Source: an alpha proteobacterium SCGC AAA536-G10
GTDB lineage: Bacteria > Pseudomonadota > Alphaproteobacteria > Puniceispirillales > Marisalimonadaceae
Reading direction: 5' to 3'
Length of the DNA: 64,000 nt
Assembly: GCA_000384615.1 (NCBI GenBank)
Contig: ARQU01000001.1
Location: 62,001-126,000, forward strand
Below the pieces are notes generated by a model that had not been told where the DNA came from, did not search any database, and worked only from the letters and a program-made list of their open reading frames with translations. A program made the position numbers and the translations under genes. Position 1 is the stretch's first letter; each line of letters opens with the position of its first letter. Positions 21,349 to 31,979 of the stretch are shown here, piece by piece.

Positions 21349-22749
21349 ATGTTAAAAAATAAAATCTCTATTCTAGTTGTAGATGATGAAAGTGATATTT
21401 GTGAAATGGTAGCTGAAATTCTTAAAGATGAAGGATATAATGCTATAACAGCTAATAATTATGAAGCAGCTGTTCAAATTTTAAAAAATCAAAATATTAC
21501 ATTATTAATTACTGATATATGGATGAATAACAATACAAATGCAGGTTTAGAACTGCTATCTTGGAGTAAAATTTATGACTCATTTATACCAGTAATAATG
21601 ATGTCTGGTCATGGAAATATTGAAACTGCTATGAAAGCTGCTAAAAGCGGGGCATATGACTTTATAGAAAAACCATTTAAATCTGAAAGATTAATACTTT
21701 TAGTTGATAAAGCTATTAAAGAACGTAATTTAAAAATTAAAGTCTCAGACTTTGAATTTAGAGAAAATGAGCGTTTAAACTTAATTGGAAGCTCTAGCAT
21801 TTTCAAAAATATAAAACAACAATTAAATAGAGTTTCACAAACTAATAGCAGAGTATTAATTTCAGGTCCTTCAGGCTCTGGTAAGGAATTGATTGCAAGA
21901 TTTATACATAAAGAATCTAATAGAAAATCATTTCCTTTTATTATTGCGTCATGTGCAACTTTATCTCCAGAAAGAGTGGAGCAAGTATTATTTGGTTGGA
22001 ATGAAAAAATTAAAGAAGATCAATTAAGTCAGAACAGTATTGGTTTGTTTGAACAAGCTAACAACGGTACTCTTTTTTTTGATGAAATTTGTGATTTGCC
22101 AATTCAAACACAAGGAAAGCTAGTCCAAGCAATACAAGATCAAAGTTTTTATAAACTTGGTTCAAATAAAAAAATAAATGTTGATGTGAGAGTAATATCA
22201 GCAAGTAATAAAAATTTATTAAAATCTATGGAAGATGGAGTTTTGAGAGAAGATTTATTTTATAGGTTATCTGTAGCACCGATTGAAGTTCCTCCTCTAA
22301 ATAAACGTTCAGATGATATTAATGATCTAGTTGATTATTTTCTTAAATTAATTTCCAAAGAATTAGGAAGTCATGATTTGAAAATATCTTCAGAAACATT
22401 AGTTGTTTTACAAAATTGCGACTGGCCAGGAAATGTTAGACAACTGAAGAACTTAATAGAATGGTTGATAATTATGTATGGCAATCAAAAAAATCTTATA
22501 ATTATGCCATCACATTTACCTCCAGAGATTTTAGGTTTTAATGAAGAGAAAAAAATTGATAAAATTAGAAGTGAGTTTAGTTTATCATTAAAAGACGCTA
22601 GAAAAAATTTTGAGGCTTACTACCTTAAAGAACAATTAAAAAGATTTAAAGGAAACATTGCTAAAACTTCTACTTTTATAGGGATGGATAGATCTGCTTT
22701 ACATAGAAAATTGAAAGAACTAAATATAAATATTAATAAATATAATTAG
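21349..22749 (+). CDS. ntrX: NtrX-like response regulator (REC-AAA+-HTH)
   Basis: VVDDESDICEMVAEILKDEGY; Walker A GPSGSGKE; Walker B GTLFFDEICDLP; GAFTGA not found. Confidence 0.93.
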   Translation: MLKNKISILVVDDESDICEMVAEILKDEGYNAITANNYEAAVQILKNQNITLLITDIWMNNNTNAGLELLSWSKIYDSFIPVIMMSGHGNIETAMKAAKSGAYDFIEKPFKSERLILLVDKAIKERNLKIKVSDFEFRENERLNLIGSSSIFKNIKQQLNRVSQTNSRVLISGPSGSGKELIARFIHKESNRKSFPFIIASCATLSPERVEQVLFGWNEKIKEDQLSQNSIGLFEQANNGTLFFDEICDLPIQTQGKLVQAIQDQSFYKLGSNKKINVDVRVISASNKNLLKSMEDGVLREDLFYRLSVAPIEVPPLNKRSDDINDLVDYFLKLISKELGSHDLKISSETLVVLQNCDWPGNVRQLKNLIEWLIIMYGNQKNLIIMPSHLPPEILGFNEEKKIDKIRSEFSLSLKDARKNFEAYYLKEQLKRFKGNIAKTSTFIGMDRSALHRKLKELNININKYN

Positions 22750-22769
22750 AACAAAATAATATTGGTGAA

Positions 22770-24158
22770 TTGATGAAACAAAAAGTTTTGATATGTGGAG
22801 CTGGCAGGGTTGGTTTATCAATCACAGAGCATCTTTCAAACGAAGGTTTCGATATTACTGTAATTGATTCTAACCCAGATGCTATTCAAAGAGTCACTGA
22901 ACTTTATGACGTTCAAGGTGTTCTAGGACTTGCATCCTACCCAAATATACTTGAGGATGCAGGAATTAAGGATACTGATATGATAATTGCAGTAACTCAA
23001 TCTGACGAAATTAATATCGCAGCTTGTCATTTGGCTAAGTGCATTTTTAATACTCCAACAATGATTTCACGAATAAGATCAAAATCATATCTTGATCCAA
23101 AATATTCAGATTATCTATTAAAGGATGTTGGTGTAAATAAAATTATCTCCCCTGAAGACGAAGTTGCAACTGCTATTGTTAACCAATGGAGAACACCTGG
23201 AGCGTTTGATGTTGCAGAGTTTGCCAGTTCTACTGTGACTATGTTGGGTGTTTCTTGTAAGGATGATTGTCCAATTCTTGATACACCTTTAAGAAATTTA
23301 GTTGATTTATTTCCTGACTTAATTGTTACAGTAATGGCTATTATAAGAGGAACTAAATTAATCGTACCAAGGGGAGGTGATGATATTATTTTATCTGGAG
23401 ACAGAGTTTACTTGGCTTGTCCAACAAATCAAATAAATAGAACACTAATTGCTTTTGGTCATTCGGAAACTACTGCAGAAAAAGTTACGATTTCTGGAGC
23501 AGGTGCTATTGGAATAAGAGTTGCAGAGGAAATTCATAAATTATCTCCTGATACTAATTTGACAATATTAGAATTAGACAAAGAAAAGGCAAGACATGCA
23601 GCAGAAATGCTCGAGTATGCTACTATAATTTTAGGAGATTCTTTAGATCCTGAAATTATTTTGGAGGCAAGGTTGGGACAAGGAGAAACTTACATTGCAG
23701 CTACTAATAATGATGAAGTAAATATTCTTTCTTCTTTACTATCTAAAAGATCAGGAGCATCCCATACTGTAGCGTTAATTAACCAACCAGTATTTATACC
23801 ATTATTTAATTCATTAGACCTTGAAGGTGTCGTTAGTCCTCCAAATTTAACAGCATCATCTATCTTACAAGAAGTTAGAAGTGGTCAAATAGAGCATGTT
23901 CATTCTATCATTGAGGAGTTTGGAGAGGTTATATCTTTTGAAGCTTTAAAATCCTCTTCGATAATTGGAAATCCTCTTAAGGACATAAAGTTACCAAAAG
24001 ATGTTGCTTTAGGAGCTATAGTAAAAGAAGATAAAAGTATTGTTTCACCAAGAGGAGATACAGTCATAGAAGCTGGAGATATTGTTGTTATGTTCGTACC
24101 TGTAAAATCAATGAAGAAAGTTGAAGAATTACTTTCTGTTAACTTGGAATTTTTTTAA
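22770..24158 (+). CDS. trkA: Trk system potassium uptake protein TrkA
   Basis: Two TrkA_N/TrkA_C modules (KVLICGAGRVGLSITEHLSNEG; KVTISGAGAIGIRVAEEI). Confidence 0.95.
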   Translation: MMKQKVLICGAGRVGLSITEHLSNEGFDITVIDSNPDAIQRVTELYDVQGVLGLASYPNILEDAGIKDTDMIIAVTQSDEINIAACHLAKCIFNTPTMISRIRSKSYLDPKYSDYLLKDVGVNKIISPEDEVATAIVNQWRTPGAFDVAEFASSTVTMLGVSCKDDCPILDTPLRNLVDLFPDLIVTVMAIIRGTKLIVPRGGDDIILSGDRVYLACPTNQINRTLIAFGHSETTAEKVTISGAGAIGIRVAEEIHKLSPDTNLTILELDKEKARHAAEMLEYATIILGDSLDPEIILEARLGQGETYIAATNNDEVNILSSLLSKRSGASHTVALINQPVFIPLFNSLDLEGVVSPPNLTASSILQEVRSGQIEHVHSIIEEFGEVISFEALKSSSIIGNPLKDIKLPKDVALGAIVKEDKSIVSPRGDTVIEAGDIVVMFVPVKSMKKVEELLSVNLEFF

Positions 24159-25012
24159 TGCCTAATATTTCATATGTTGACGGGGTTTATCAGAACTATG
24201 AAAATTCAAAGATTAATATAAATGATAGAGGATATCATTTTGGAGATTCTGTTTATGAAGTTATTTTATTTAATGAAGGAATTTTTTATGATTTTGAAGG
24301 ACATATAAACAGATTATTTGGTTCATTAAATGCTATAAATATAAAATTCCATTTATCTAAGATATCCCTAAAAATAATAATAAGTAATTTAATAAAAATA
24401 AATAGAATATCTTTTGGAAGTGTTTATATACAAGTCTCAAGGGGAATAGCTGAAAGAAACCATAGTTATAAAGGAATGAACATAAAACCTTTATTATCTA
24501 TCATTGTAAATAAAAAATTAAATAATATAAATAATAAATTAAATGGGGTAAAGGCAATTACATTAGATGATAATAGATGGTCAAGGCCAGATATTAAAAC
24601 AACTCAATTATTACCTAATGTATTAGCTAAAACAGAAGCTAATAAAAAGGGTGCTTTCGAAGGAATTTTTATTGACTCAGATGGCTATGTAACTGAAGGA
24701 TCTAGTTCTAATATATGGATTATAAATTATAATAATGAAATTATTACTAGAGCTATTGATGGTCAAATTTTATCAGGTATTACTAGAAAGACCGTTGCTC
24801 AATTTGCTAAGTTAAACGGTTTAATAGTAAAAGAAGAAAAGTTCAAAAAAGAAGAACTTTATAAGTCTAAAGAAGTTTTTTTAACAAGCGCTTCTTCATT
24901 TGTAACACCAATAATTAAGGTTGATGACATAGAAATTAATGACGGAAAAATTGGTCAAATGTCTATTGATTTAAGAAATTTATATTTTAGTGAATTACAC
25001 AATTATCAATAA
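24158..25012 (+). CDS. Class IV PLP aminotransferase (D-amino-acid aminotransferase-like)
   Basis: [27 protein letters not shown] motifs. Confidence 0.9.
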   Translation: MPNISYVDGVYQNYENSKININDRGYHFGDSVYEVILFNEGIFYDFEGHINRLFGSLNAINIKFHLSKISLKIIISNLIKINRISFGSVYIQVSRGIAERNHSYKGMNIKPLLSIIVNKKLNNINNKLNGVKAITLDDNRWSRPDIKTTQLLPNVLAKTEANKKGAFEGIFIDSDGYVTEGSSSNIWIINYNNEIITRAIDGQILSGITRKTVAQFAKLNGLIVKEEKFKKEELYKSKEVFLTSASSFVTPIIKVDDIEINDGKIGQMSIDLRNLYFSELHNYQ

Positions 25013-25014
25013 TT

Positions 25015-26325
25015 ATGAATAAATATAAAACTTTTTTACTTTTCCCAGTATTTAAAAATAATAAATTTTGTCAAAACCAAATATTTAACCAGAAGAATTT
25101 TATTTCTCGTTCGTTAGAAACAAGAAGTTTAGTTCAAGCTTTAGATGGTTCAATTATTTTTGAAAGAATTGTTAATATTAATGTCCCAAAACCATCTTTA
25201 CTAGTAAGTAAAACAATTGCAAATGAGATTAAATATCATTTTAATATTGATGAAATTGATCTTATTATAATCGACTGTTCTTTATCTCCAATTCAACATA
25301 GAAATTTAGAAAGATTTTTTGAAAAAAAAATTATTGATAGGACTCAACTTATTATAGAAATATTTGGTCTACGTGCTGCTACTAAGGAAGGAAAATTACA
25401 GGTTGAACTTGCTAATCTAAGTTTTGAAAAAACTAGACTAGTTAGGTCTTGGACCCACCTCGAAAGACAAAGAGGAGGATTAAGTAAAGTAGGTGGACCA
25501 GGAGAGAGTCAAATAGAATTAGATAAGAGAATGATTAATACTAAAATCAAGCAATTAAAAAAATTATTATTAAAAGTAAAGCAGACAAGAGAAGTACAAC
25601 GTAAACCAAGAATAAATGATTCTAACTTAATATTTTCACTTGTAGGTTATACAAATAGTGGTAAATCAACAATTTTTAATAATTTGAGTTCTTCTGATGT
25701 TTTAGTAAAAGATATGGTTTTTGCTACTTTAGATACAAAGATGAGTTTAGTGAATTTATCAAATAAGAAAAAAATTATTTTATCTGATACTGTAGGATTT
25801 ATTTCTGCTTTGCCAACAGAATTAATAGATTCATTTAATTCATCTTTAGAAGAACTTTTTTCTTCAGATTATTTATTGGTTGTACACGATTTATCAAATC
25901 CAGATCTAGAAAATCAAGCTAAACTAGTTTTTGATACATTAAAAGAGATTGGTTTTTCTGAAGAATCTTTAGAGAACAAAGTTATTAATATTTTTAATAA
26001 ATCTGATTTGAACTCTAATGTCGACGATTTTGATATTAAATTTAAAAACAAATTTGTTAAAACATCTGCATTAACCAAAGAAGGAATGAAAACTTTAAAA
26101 AATTATTTAGATAAATTAGTTGATAAAAATTTTATAGATGCAATATTTTATATTCCTAGTGATTCGTTAAAAATTTCTTCGTGGCTACACAAAAACTCCT
26201 TTGTTTATAATGATATATTTTGTGATATTAATTTTATAGGTAATAAAATAAAAACAAAAATTTCTATAAAAAAATTAAAATATTTTAAATCTAATTTCTC
26301 CCATATAAGAATGGACTCAATGTAA
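25015..26325 (+). CDS. hflX: GTPase HflX
   Basis: LRAATKEGKLQVELA, GGPGESQIELDKR, GYTNSGKST G1 motif. Confidence 0.94.
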   Translation: MNKYKTFLLFPVFKNNKFCQNQIFNQKNFISRSLETRSLVQALDGSIIFERIVNINVPKPSLLVSKTIANEIKYHFNIDEIDLIIIDCSLSPIQHRNLERFFEKKIIDRTQLIIEIFGLRAATKEGKLQVELANLSFEKTRLVRSWTHLERQRGGLSKVGGPGESQIELDKRMINTKIKQLKKLLLKVKQTREVQRKPRINDSNLIFSLVGYTNSGKSTIFNNLSSSDVLVKDMVFATLDTKMSLVNLSNKKKIILSDTVGFISALPTELIDSFNSSLEELFSSDYLLVVHDLSNPDLENQAKLVFDTLKEIGFSEESLENKVINIFNKSDLNSNVDDFDIKFKNKFVKTSALTKEGMKTLKNYLDKLVDKNFIDAIFYIPSDSLKISSWLHKNSFVYNDIFCDINFIGNKIKTKISIKKLKYFKSNFSHIRMDSM

Positions 26326-26354
26326 TTAAATAGTTATGACTGACAACTTTATAG

Positions 26355-27215
26355 ATGAAAAAAAAAAAAAGGGACGAAGTAGTTCAATATATCAGACTTT
26401 TACTTAAAGACGTTAATGAAAGTATTATTCTTAAATATTTTAAAAATCTTAAATTGAACGATATTTCAACTAAGACTTCTGAAGATGATTTTGTTAGTAT
26501 TGCTGACAAAAAAAGTGAAGAATTAATTTTTGAAAAATTATATGGGTTTCTTAACATCAAAAATTTTATTGGTGAAGAAGATTCATATATAGATAAAAAA
26601 CAATATTTAAGTTTATTAAATGAACCTTTAGTTTGGGTTGTTGACCCAATAGATGGAACTAAAAATTATATAAATGGGAAAGATAATTTTTGTTCGATGA
26701 TTTCGCTTGCATGCTTTTCAATTCCTATAGCTACATTTATATACTATCCATTTAAAAAAATTTTTGTCTATGCATTTAAAGGTTTTGGTGCATTTTCTAT
26801 GGATTTCGATACTAAAAAAATTAATAAACTATCAATAAATTCTTTTAATCCTAGCGAGCTTTTAGGTTCTGGAGGAACTAAAGGTATTCCAGATCCATAT
26901 AGACAATCTATTTTAAATAACTTACGAAATAACACTAAGAGGGTTTTTATTGGTAGTGCTGGAATAGAAACTATTATGTTAGCAAAAAATCAAACTCAAT
27001 TTTTATTTCATGGTAGAGTAACACCTTGGGATCATTCACCATTAGATTTGATTATAAGAGAAGCTGGTGGGGTTGTATACATGATAAAAAACAAAGAAAA
27101 ATTTAATTTAAACTCACAAGGTCCAATATTAGCAGCTTCTAATCATGAGATTTGGGATCACATAAAAGAAATAGCAATTCCCCAAAATCACCCTTATCTG
27201 AGTGATGTGTCCTAG
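26355..27215 (+). CDS. Inositol monophosphatase family phosphatase
   Basis: IGEED, WVVDPIDGTKNYINGKDNFCSMISL, PWDHSPLDLIIREAGG; begins with ATG followed by a 13-A tract. Confidence 0.88.
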   Translation: MKKKKRDEVVQYIRLLLKDVNESIILKYFKNLKLNDISTKTSEDDFVSIADKKSEELIFEKLYGFLNIKNFIGEEDSYIDKKQYLSLLNEPLVWVVDPIDGTKNYINGKDNFCSMISLACFSIPIATFIYYPFKKIFVYAFKGFGAFSMDFDTKKINKLSINSFNPSELLGSGGTKGIPDPYRQSILNNLRNNTKRVFIGSAGIETIMLAKNQTQFLFHGRVTPWDHSPLDLIIREAGGVVYMIKNKEKFNLNSQGPILAASNHEIWDHIKEIAIPQNHPYLSDVS

Positions 27216-27976
27216 TCCTTTTTTACAACATTAAAAGGATTAAAAGCTTGATCTCCAGCCATTATTTCAATTCGGTTAATGTTAATATTCTTAGGTCTTG
27301 TGGAAACCCAATAAATTGTTTCAGCTATATCTTCTGGGCTAATAACTCTAGTATTTTTGTATACTTGAGACGCTTTTTCTCTATCACCTTTAAATCGAAC
27401 TATTGAAAACTCAGTTTCAGCCAGACCAGGTTCAAGTGATGTAACATTAATGCCTTTACCAACTAGATCAGCTCTTAAATTTAACGAAAATTGACTTACG
27501 AATGCTTTTGTACCACCATAAACATTTCCACCAGGATAAGGATAAGATCCCGCAACAGAGCCAAGATTGATGATATGACCTTCTTTATTATCAACCATTA
27601 ATGGCAAAATAGTTCTCGTCGTATATACTAGTCCCTTAATATTTGTATCAATCATTTGGTCCCAATCATCAAGTTCAGCATTATCCGCACCTTCTAATCC
27701 AAGTGCTAGACCAGCGTTGTTACATAGTACGGATATTTTATTAAAGTTTGGAGGCAGGTTTTTAATTGCTGTTTGTACAGACTGTTTGTCACTTACGTCA
27801 AAGGATAATGGTAAAGATTTTGGTCCTAATTCTTTTGCAAGTTCTTCAAGACGATCAGCTCTTCTTCCAGTAATTATAGTTTGCCATCCTTTTTCATTAA
27901 ATAATGTAGCTGTAGCTTTTCCAAAACCAGATGTCGCACCAGTAATAAAAATTGTTTTTGGTAAATTAGAATTCAT
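27212..27976 (-). CDS. Short-chain dehydrogenase/reductase (YdfG-like)
   Basis: TGATSGFGKATA, NNAG, YGGTK motifs. Confidence 0.93.
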   Translation of the reverse strand: MNSNLPKTIFITGATSGFGKATATLFNEKGWQTIITGRRADRLEELAKELGPKSLPLSFDVSDKQSVQTAIKNLPPNFNKISVLCNNAGLALGLEGADNAELDDWDQMIDTNIKGLVYTTRTILPLMVDNKEGHIINLGSVAGSYPYPGGNVYGGTKAFVSQFSLNLRADLVGKGINVTSLEPGLAETEFSIVRFKGDREKASQVYKNTRVISPEDIAETIYWVSTRPKNININRIEIMAGDQAFNPFNVVKKD

Positions 27977-28807
27977 TTAATCCTCATTTATTAATCTTTT
28001 AGCGTTATTCCATAAGTTTTTAAAGTTGACTGCTTTTAAATTATGCCATTTTAATTTTTTATCTTCAATAATGTTTTCCATTTTATTAAATCTTTTGATA
28101 AATTTTTGATTAGCTTTTTTTATTGTTTGATCTGGATCAAGATTTAAATGTCTTGATAAACTTATTAATGTAAAAAACAAATCGCCTAATTCATCTTCAA
28201 TATTTTTATTATTTTTTTCTTTCAAGGCATCTTTTAATTCATTTAATTCTTCATCAACTTTTTCAAGTACTTGATCTCTATTAATCCAATCAAAATTTAA
28301 TGATGCTGCTTTCTTTTGAATTTTCAATGATTTTAGAATAGTGGGCATATTATTTTCGATTTGATCTAATGTACTTTTATTTGCATTATGTTTATTCTTT
28401 TTTTCTAAATTTTTTATTCTTTCCCAACTTTCTTGGGGTAAGTCATTAATCTTGTAATTTTCATCAAAGATTTGAGGATGTCTTCTTATTATCTTTTGTG
28501 AAATTTCGTCCGCAACATCGTCAAAACTAAAGTCACCTTTATCAGAAGCAATTTGAGATATAAGAACAACTTGCAACAACAAATCACCTAGCTCACTTTT
28601 AATTTCATTTATATCATTTTTTTCAATTGCATTTACCAGCTCATAAGCTTCTTCAATTGAATACGGTGCTATTGAACTATAATCTTGCTTTAAATCCCAA
28701 GGACATCCACCATCAGGATCTCTCAATATTTCAATTACACGTCTAATTTTATCAATTGATACAAGTTTATTTAATTCATTAGATTTCTTTTTTGATATTT
28801 TTTTCAT
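27977..28807 (-). CDS. mazG: Nucleoside triphosphate pyrophosphohydrolase MazG
   Basis: LRDPDGGCPWDLKQDYSSIAPYSIEEAYELV, ELGDLLLQVV. Confidence 0.95.
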   Translation of the reverse strand: MKKISKKKSNELNKLVSIDKIRRVIEILRDPDGGCPWDLKQDYSSIAPYSIEEAYELVNAIEKNDINEIKSELGDLLLQVVLISQIASDKGDFSFDDVADEISQKIIRRHPQIFDENYKINDLPQESWERIKNLEKKNKHNANKSTLDQIENNMPTILKSLKIQKKAASLNFDWINRDQVLEKVDEELNELKDALKEKNNKNIEDELGDLFFTLISLSRHLNLDPDQTIKKANQKFIKRFNKMENIIEDKKLKWHNLKAVNFKNLWNNAKRLINED

Positions 28808-28878
28808 AATGCAATCTTTTTTGTGCTAATTATAAGTATATTCATTTTTATTATAAATTAATATATCATTAGGAGACA

Positions 28879-29517
28879 TTGTTGTCTGAAGAAAAATTAG
28901 GTATTTTTGCTCGTTTCAGAAGGTACTTTCTTGCAGGTATTTTAGTTACTTCTCCAATTTTAATTACTATCTATGTAACTTGGATTATAATTACTTTCAT
29001 TGATACCCAAGTGGCAGGCTTATTACCTGACAGTTTAGACTTTACAAAACAATTACCTCATCAAATACCTGGATTAGGATTAATAATTAGTATTGTTGTA
29101 ATAACATTTATTGGTGCAATTACCCCTGGCTTTATTGGAAGAACATTACTGAAAACTGGTGAAAGAGTCCTAAATAAAATGCCTGTTGTGAGAAGTATTT
29201 ATAGTGCCATAAAACAAATTATGGAAACTGTCATGTCTACTAATTCAGAAAGTTTTAGGGATGTGGTTTTAGTTGAATATCCTAGAAAGGGTATTTGGGT
29301 CATAGGTTTTGTTACTGGTGAAACTAAAGGTGAGGTTCAAACTTTAAATAATGAAACATTAATAAATGTTTTTATACCTACTACCCCTAATCCAACTAGT
29401 GGATTTCTTTTATTTTTACCAAAGAAAGATTTGATTTTCATGAAAATGAAAGTAGAGGATGCAGTCAAAATGGTTATTTCAGGTGGAATAGTAACGCCTA
29501 AAATTAGTAAAAGATAA
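28879..29517 (+). CDS. DUF502 family membrane protein
   Basis: RRYFLAGILVTSPILITIYVTW, PVVRSIYSAIKQIMETV, IPTTPNPTSGFLLF. Confidence 0.88.
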   Translation: MLSEEKLGIFARFRRYFLAGILVTSPILITIYVTWIIITFIDTQVAGLLPDSLDFTKQLPHQIPGLGLIISIVVITFIGAITPGFIGRTLLKTGERVLNKMPVVRSIYSAIKQIMETVMSTNSESFRDVVLVEYPRKGIWVIGFVTGETKGEVQTLNNETLINVFIPTTPNPTSGFLLFLPKKDLIFMKMKVEDAVKMVISGGIVTPKISKR

Positions 29518-29528
29518 ATTTTAAATAA

Positions 29529-31655
29529 TCATCCACCTTTTAATAATTTAATAGCGTCATTATTTTCAAAAATAGATAAAAGAGTGTTTACTTTGTTTTG
29601 TTGATTTTCATTTTTTAATAAATTAACAGCCTCATCTCTTGCTTCAAGTATTAAATCACTATGTAAATGTAAGTTTATGAATTTGAAATCTATATTTCCT
29701 GACTGCTTGCTTCCCAGAACTTCACCAGGTCCTCTTAATATCAAGTCATTTTCAGAAATTTTAAAACCATCATCAGTTTCTTTTAAGATCTTTAATCTTG
29801 AGTATGCGATTGGGCTTAGTTGTGATTTATATAATAATATACAAGAGGATTCTTTATTACTTCTTCCAACTCTTCCTCTTAATTGATGGATTTGTGATAA
29901 TCCAAATCTTTCAGCACATTCAATAACCATAATAGTTGCATCAGGAATATCAACACCAACCTCAATAACAGTTGTGGCTACAAGAATCTTACTTTTACCG
30001 ACCTTAAATTCATTAATTGCTTTTTCCTTGTCAATTTGATTTTGTTTTCCGTGCACTAAAGAGATATCAATATTAGGGAAAAAACTTGTTAAAAAATCAA
30101 ATCTTTCATTCACTGCAATTAAATCTTCATTTTCTGAATTTTCAATCATAGGACAAACCCAGTATATTAAAGCACCATTTTTAATTGCTCTTTCAACAGA
30201 AAGTAAAACCTCATTTATTTTACTTTGAGGTAAAACATAAGTTTTTATACGTCTCCTTCCAATTGGTTTTTCTTTTATGATTGACATATCCATATCACCA
30301 TAAGCAGTTAAAGCAAGGGACCTTGGAATAGGGGTGGCTGTCATAACTAATATGTTAACATTTGTACCTTTTTGAGTGATTTCATATCTTTGTTTTACAC
30401 CAAATTTATGTTGTTCATCTATTACTGCTAGAGACAAGTTTTTATATGTGACATTTTTAGATATCAATGCATGCGTGCCAACAATAACTTTAACATGACC
30501 ATTGGCTATACTATTGATAACTTCTATTCTTTCTTTTTTATTATGATTTGATCTAGATGCACCTAATAATAAAGCAACATTTATATTCATTGGAGCAAGG
30601 AGTTTTTTTATAGTGTTGTAATGTTGTAAAGCCAATATTTCGGTAGGTACCAAAAGTACAGATTGGGATCCATCAGATATAGAGTGTAACATTGAAATTA
30701 ATGCTACTATTGTTTTACCTGAGCCAACATCACCTTGTAGCATTCTAACCATTGTCTTTTGGTTGTAAATATCTTTTTGAATTTCTTTGACAACTTCTCT
30801 TTGATTTTCAGTTAATTTAAAAGGTAAATTTTTATACAAATTTTCTATTACTTGAGAATTACTGTTAGGTGATAAATTATTATTAATTTTAGTTATTTTA
30901 TTTTTAATTAATAACATTGATATTTGGTTTGCAACTAACTCATCAAAAGCAAGTCGTCTTCTATAAATACTATTCAGTTCGGCGTCTTTAATATTTTCAG
31001 GATTATGTATTTTAGTTATAGAATTTTGCCAATTTTCAAATTTATATTTCTCTATGACTCTATCTGATAACCATTCTGTTACATCAGGTATTTTTTTTAT
31101 TGATTGATTTATAATTTTGAAAATAAACTTTTGATTAACGCCATGAAATAAAGGATAAAGAGGTTCAATCTTAGGTATTTCATTACTTGTATTATTTGAA
31201 ACCACATAATCAGGGTGAACAACTTGACCTAAACCATTATAACTTTCAAATTTACCACTTATAAGAATTCTATTTCCAACCTTATAGATATTTTTCAAAT
31301 ACTGGGTGTTTTGGCCAAAATATATAATATCTAATCTTATACTTTTTTCTTTATTTATGCCAAAAGTTACTATTTTTGAAATATTATTTCTTTTTCTAAA
31401 ATTATAGTTTGGAATATTAACTTCTATTATCTCAACTTCACATGTTATAATTTCACCATGATTTATATTTTTTAAAGATGTATTTTGAAAACGGTTAATA
31501 GATTTAATTGGTAAATAAAATAGTAGATTAATAATATAAGGACCAATTTTTTTTTCTAACAACTTTAATTTTTTTTCCCCAACTCCATCTATATTAAGTA
31601 ATGAAGAAAACAATTGAAAAATATTTTCAGGTCTTTTGATGATTAAATTAGACAA
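29529..31655 (-). CDS. recG: ATP-dependent DNA helicase RecG
   Basis: [39 protein letters not shown]. Confidence 0.97.
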   Translation of the reverse strand: MSNLIIKRPENIFQLFSSLLNIDGVGEKKLKLLEKKIGPYIINLLFYLPIKSINRFQNTSLKNINHGEIITCEVEIIEVNIPNYNFRKRNNISKIVTFGINKEKSIRLDIIYFGQNTQYLKNIYKVGNRILISGKFESYNGLGQVVHPDYVVSNNTSNEIPKIEPLYPLFHGVNQKFIFKIINQSIKKIPDVTEWLSDRVIEKYKFENWQNSITKIHNPENIKDAELNSIYRRRLAFDELVANQISMLLIKNKITKINNNLSPNSNSQVIENLYKNLPFKLTENQREVVKEIQKDIYNQKTMVRMLQGDVGSGKTIVALISMLHSISDGSQSVLLVPTEILALQHYNTIKKLLAPMNINVALLLGASRSNHNKKERIEVINSIANGHVKVIVGTHALISKNVTYKNLSLAVIDEQHKFGVKQRYEITQKGTNVNILVMTATPIPRSLALTAYGDMDMSIIKEKPIGRRRIKTYVLPQSKINEVLLSVERAIKNGALIYWVCPMIENSENEDLIAVNERFDFLTSFFPNIDISLVHGKQNQIDKEKAINEFKVGKSKILVATTVIEVGVDIPDATIMVIECAERFGLSQIHQLRGRVGRSNKESSCILLYKSQLSPIAYSRLKILKETDDGFKISENDLILRGPGEVLGSKQSGNIDFKFINLHLHSDLILEARDEAVNLLKNENQQNKVNTLLSIFENNDAIKLLKGG

Positions 31656-31720
31656 GAAATTAAAATCCTTTATTTATAATTATACTCACTTAAATTTACT
31701 TTATATAAAACGAGAAAAAA

Positions 31721-31978
31721 TTGAACAATAGAAGTGTTTTTATAAAAAAGCTATTATACAGATCTAAATATACAGGAACACGTGAAACAGATATTTTACT
31801 TGGTAATTTTGCAGAGAGTAATTTACACAATTTAAGTGACGAATACCTCATATCTTACCAAAAATTACTTGAGTCTGGAGATCCAAGAATATGGCGTTTA
31901 TCAATTGATGTTGAAAAAACTAATTCTGATAAAGAAAATTATATTATTAATTTAATTAGAGAATTTAAAGGTTTTTAA
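31721..31978 (+). CDS. sdhE: Succinate dehydrogenase assembly factor SdhE
   Basis: KLLYRSKYTGTRETDILLGNFAE motif; TTG start; position between recG and mfd. Confidence 0.85.
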   Translation: MNNRSVFIKKLLYRSKYTGTRETDILLGNFAESNLHNLSDEYLISYQKLLESGDPRIWRLSIDVEKTNSDKENYIINLIREFKGF

Positions 31979-31979
31979 A

